A stretch of 14,373 bases of DNA. It comes from JBJENW01 sp051880395. Lineage in GTDB: Bacteria > Bacillota > Clostridia > Lachnospirales > Lachnospiraceae. This document shows positions 14,174 to 14,373 of the stretch, piece after piece. Numbering within the stretch: position 1 is the stretch's first letter; each line of letters starts with the position of its first letter. The notes below the pieces were generated by a model. It worked only from the letters and a program-made list of their open reading frames with translations, was not told the DNA's origin and searched no databases. The translations under genes were made by a program, and so were the position numbers. The DNA is taken from contig JBJENW010000146.1 of assembly GCA_051880395.1 (NCBI GenBank), positions 1-14,373 on the forward strand, in the 5' to 3' direction.

Positions 14174-14373
14174 CCACCACTCTTTGAAAGGAAGATGCGC
14201 AAAAAATATCTCAACTTAGGGGATTCCTATGCGGACGTTTCCGAAATTCGGCTGGGCGGGGTAACGGGGAGGATTCTTCCAGAAGGACTAGACAGAAATG
14301 AAGTCGAGTTTGGGTGGACGGTTTTGCGATGCTTTATTTTTGCGGTTTTCCGAATGTCGTACAAGCTGCACGC
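14174..14373 (+). repeat. Long palindromic element, copy 5 (cut by the window end)
   Basis: The left half of a copy in the same orientation as copy 1. It has CCACCACTCTTTGAAA (14174-14189), AAAAAATATCTCAAC (14201-14215), the B end TCCTATGCGGACGTTTCCG, and further segments shared with copy 1 such as CTAGACAGAAATGAAG and GATGCTTTATTTTTGC. Between these, the sequence that forms the two perfect stems in copy 1 is replaced by different sequence. The same TATCGAC word precedes both copies. The complementary right arm must lie beyond the window. Confidence 0.85.

Noticed and set aside
9..14373. CRISPR array
   Set aside because: The repeats are far apart, long, palindromic and in both orientations, with no regular short spacers or cas genes.

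Overview
The window looks chromosomal and comes from a spore-forming, low-to-moderate GC Firmicute, most likely a gut Lachnospiraceae. The evidence is a SpoVT regulator nearly identical at its N-terminus to the Bacillus protein, a spoVAA-spoVAB-spoVAC cluster, an ATP-dependent FtsH protease, and a pair of cytoplasmic SGNH esterases resembling the CE2/CE17 acetyl-mannan esterases of Roseburia.

Layout: 1-950 holds no gene. It contains two very long imperfect palindromes (about 9-433 and 603-875). A forward block follows: an ABC-F ATPase (951-2837), then a sporulation cluster (2896-4941) of a 54-residue membrane peptide, spoVAA, spoVAB, an unknown 110-residue protein and spoVAC. A strong hairpin separates this block from ftsH (minus strand, 5017-6903). 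Upstream of ftsH, also on the minus strand, is spoVT (7318-7866), and a third long palindrome (7094-7317) fills the gap and starts on the base after the spoVT stop codon. An A-rich intergenic stretch and a different 163-nt hairpin (8142-8304) precede a translationally coupled esterase pair (8333-10461). A fragment of the palindrome family follows the second esterase. Then come an HD-GYP-type protein (10722-12644), a bidirectional terminator, and a convergent gene for an unknown proline-rich protein (12707-13963). A fifth palindrome copy starts at 14174 and is cut by the window end.

How the parts work together: the spoVA proteins belong to the forespore inner-membrane dipicolinic-acid channel system, and SpoVT is a forespore regulator. 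Both transcription units have a putative sigma-G-like promoter with the same 17-base spacing. The esterases probably remove acetyl groups from imported plant oligosaccharides. FtsH, the ABC-F protein and the HD-GYP protein are housekeeping or signalling genes with no clear link to the rest.

The most unusual content is the repeat family: three complete and two partial copies in 14 kb. They share end motifs (TATCTCAACC / GGTTGAGATA) and two distinguishable ends, but have different internal stems that remain almost perfectly self-complementary. Two copies differ at six stem positions, each matched by a complementary change on the other arm. I cannot assign this family to a named element.
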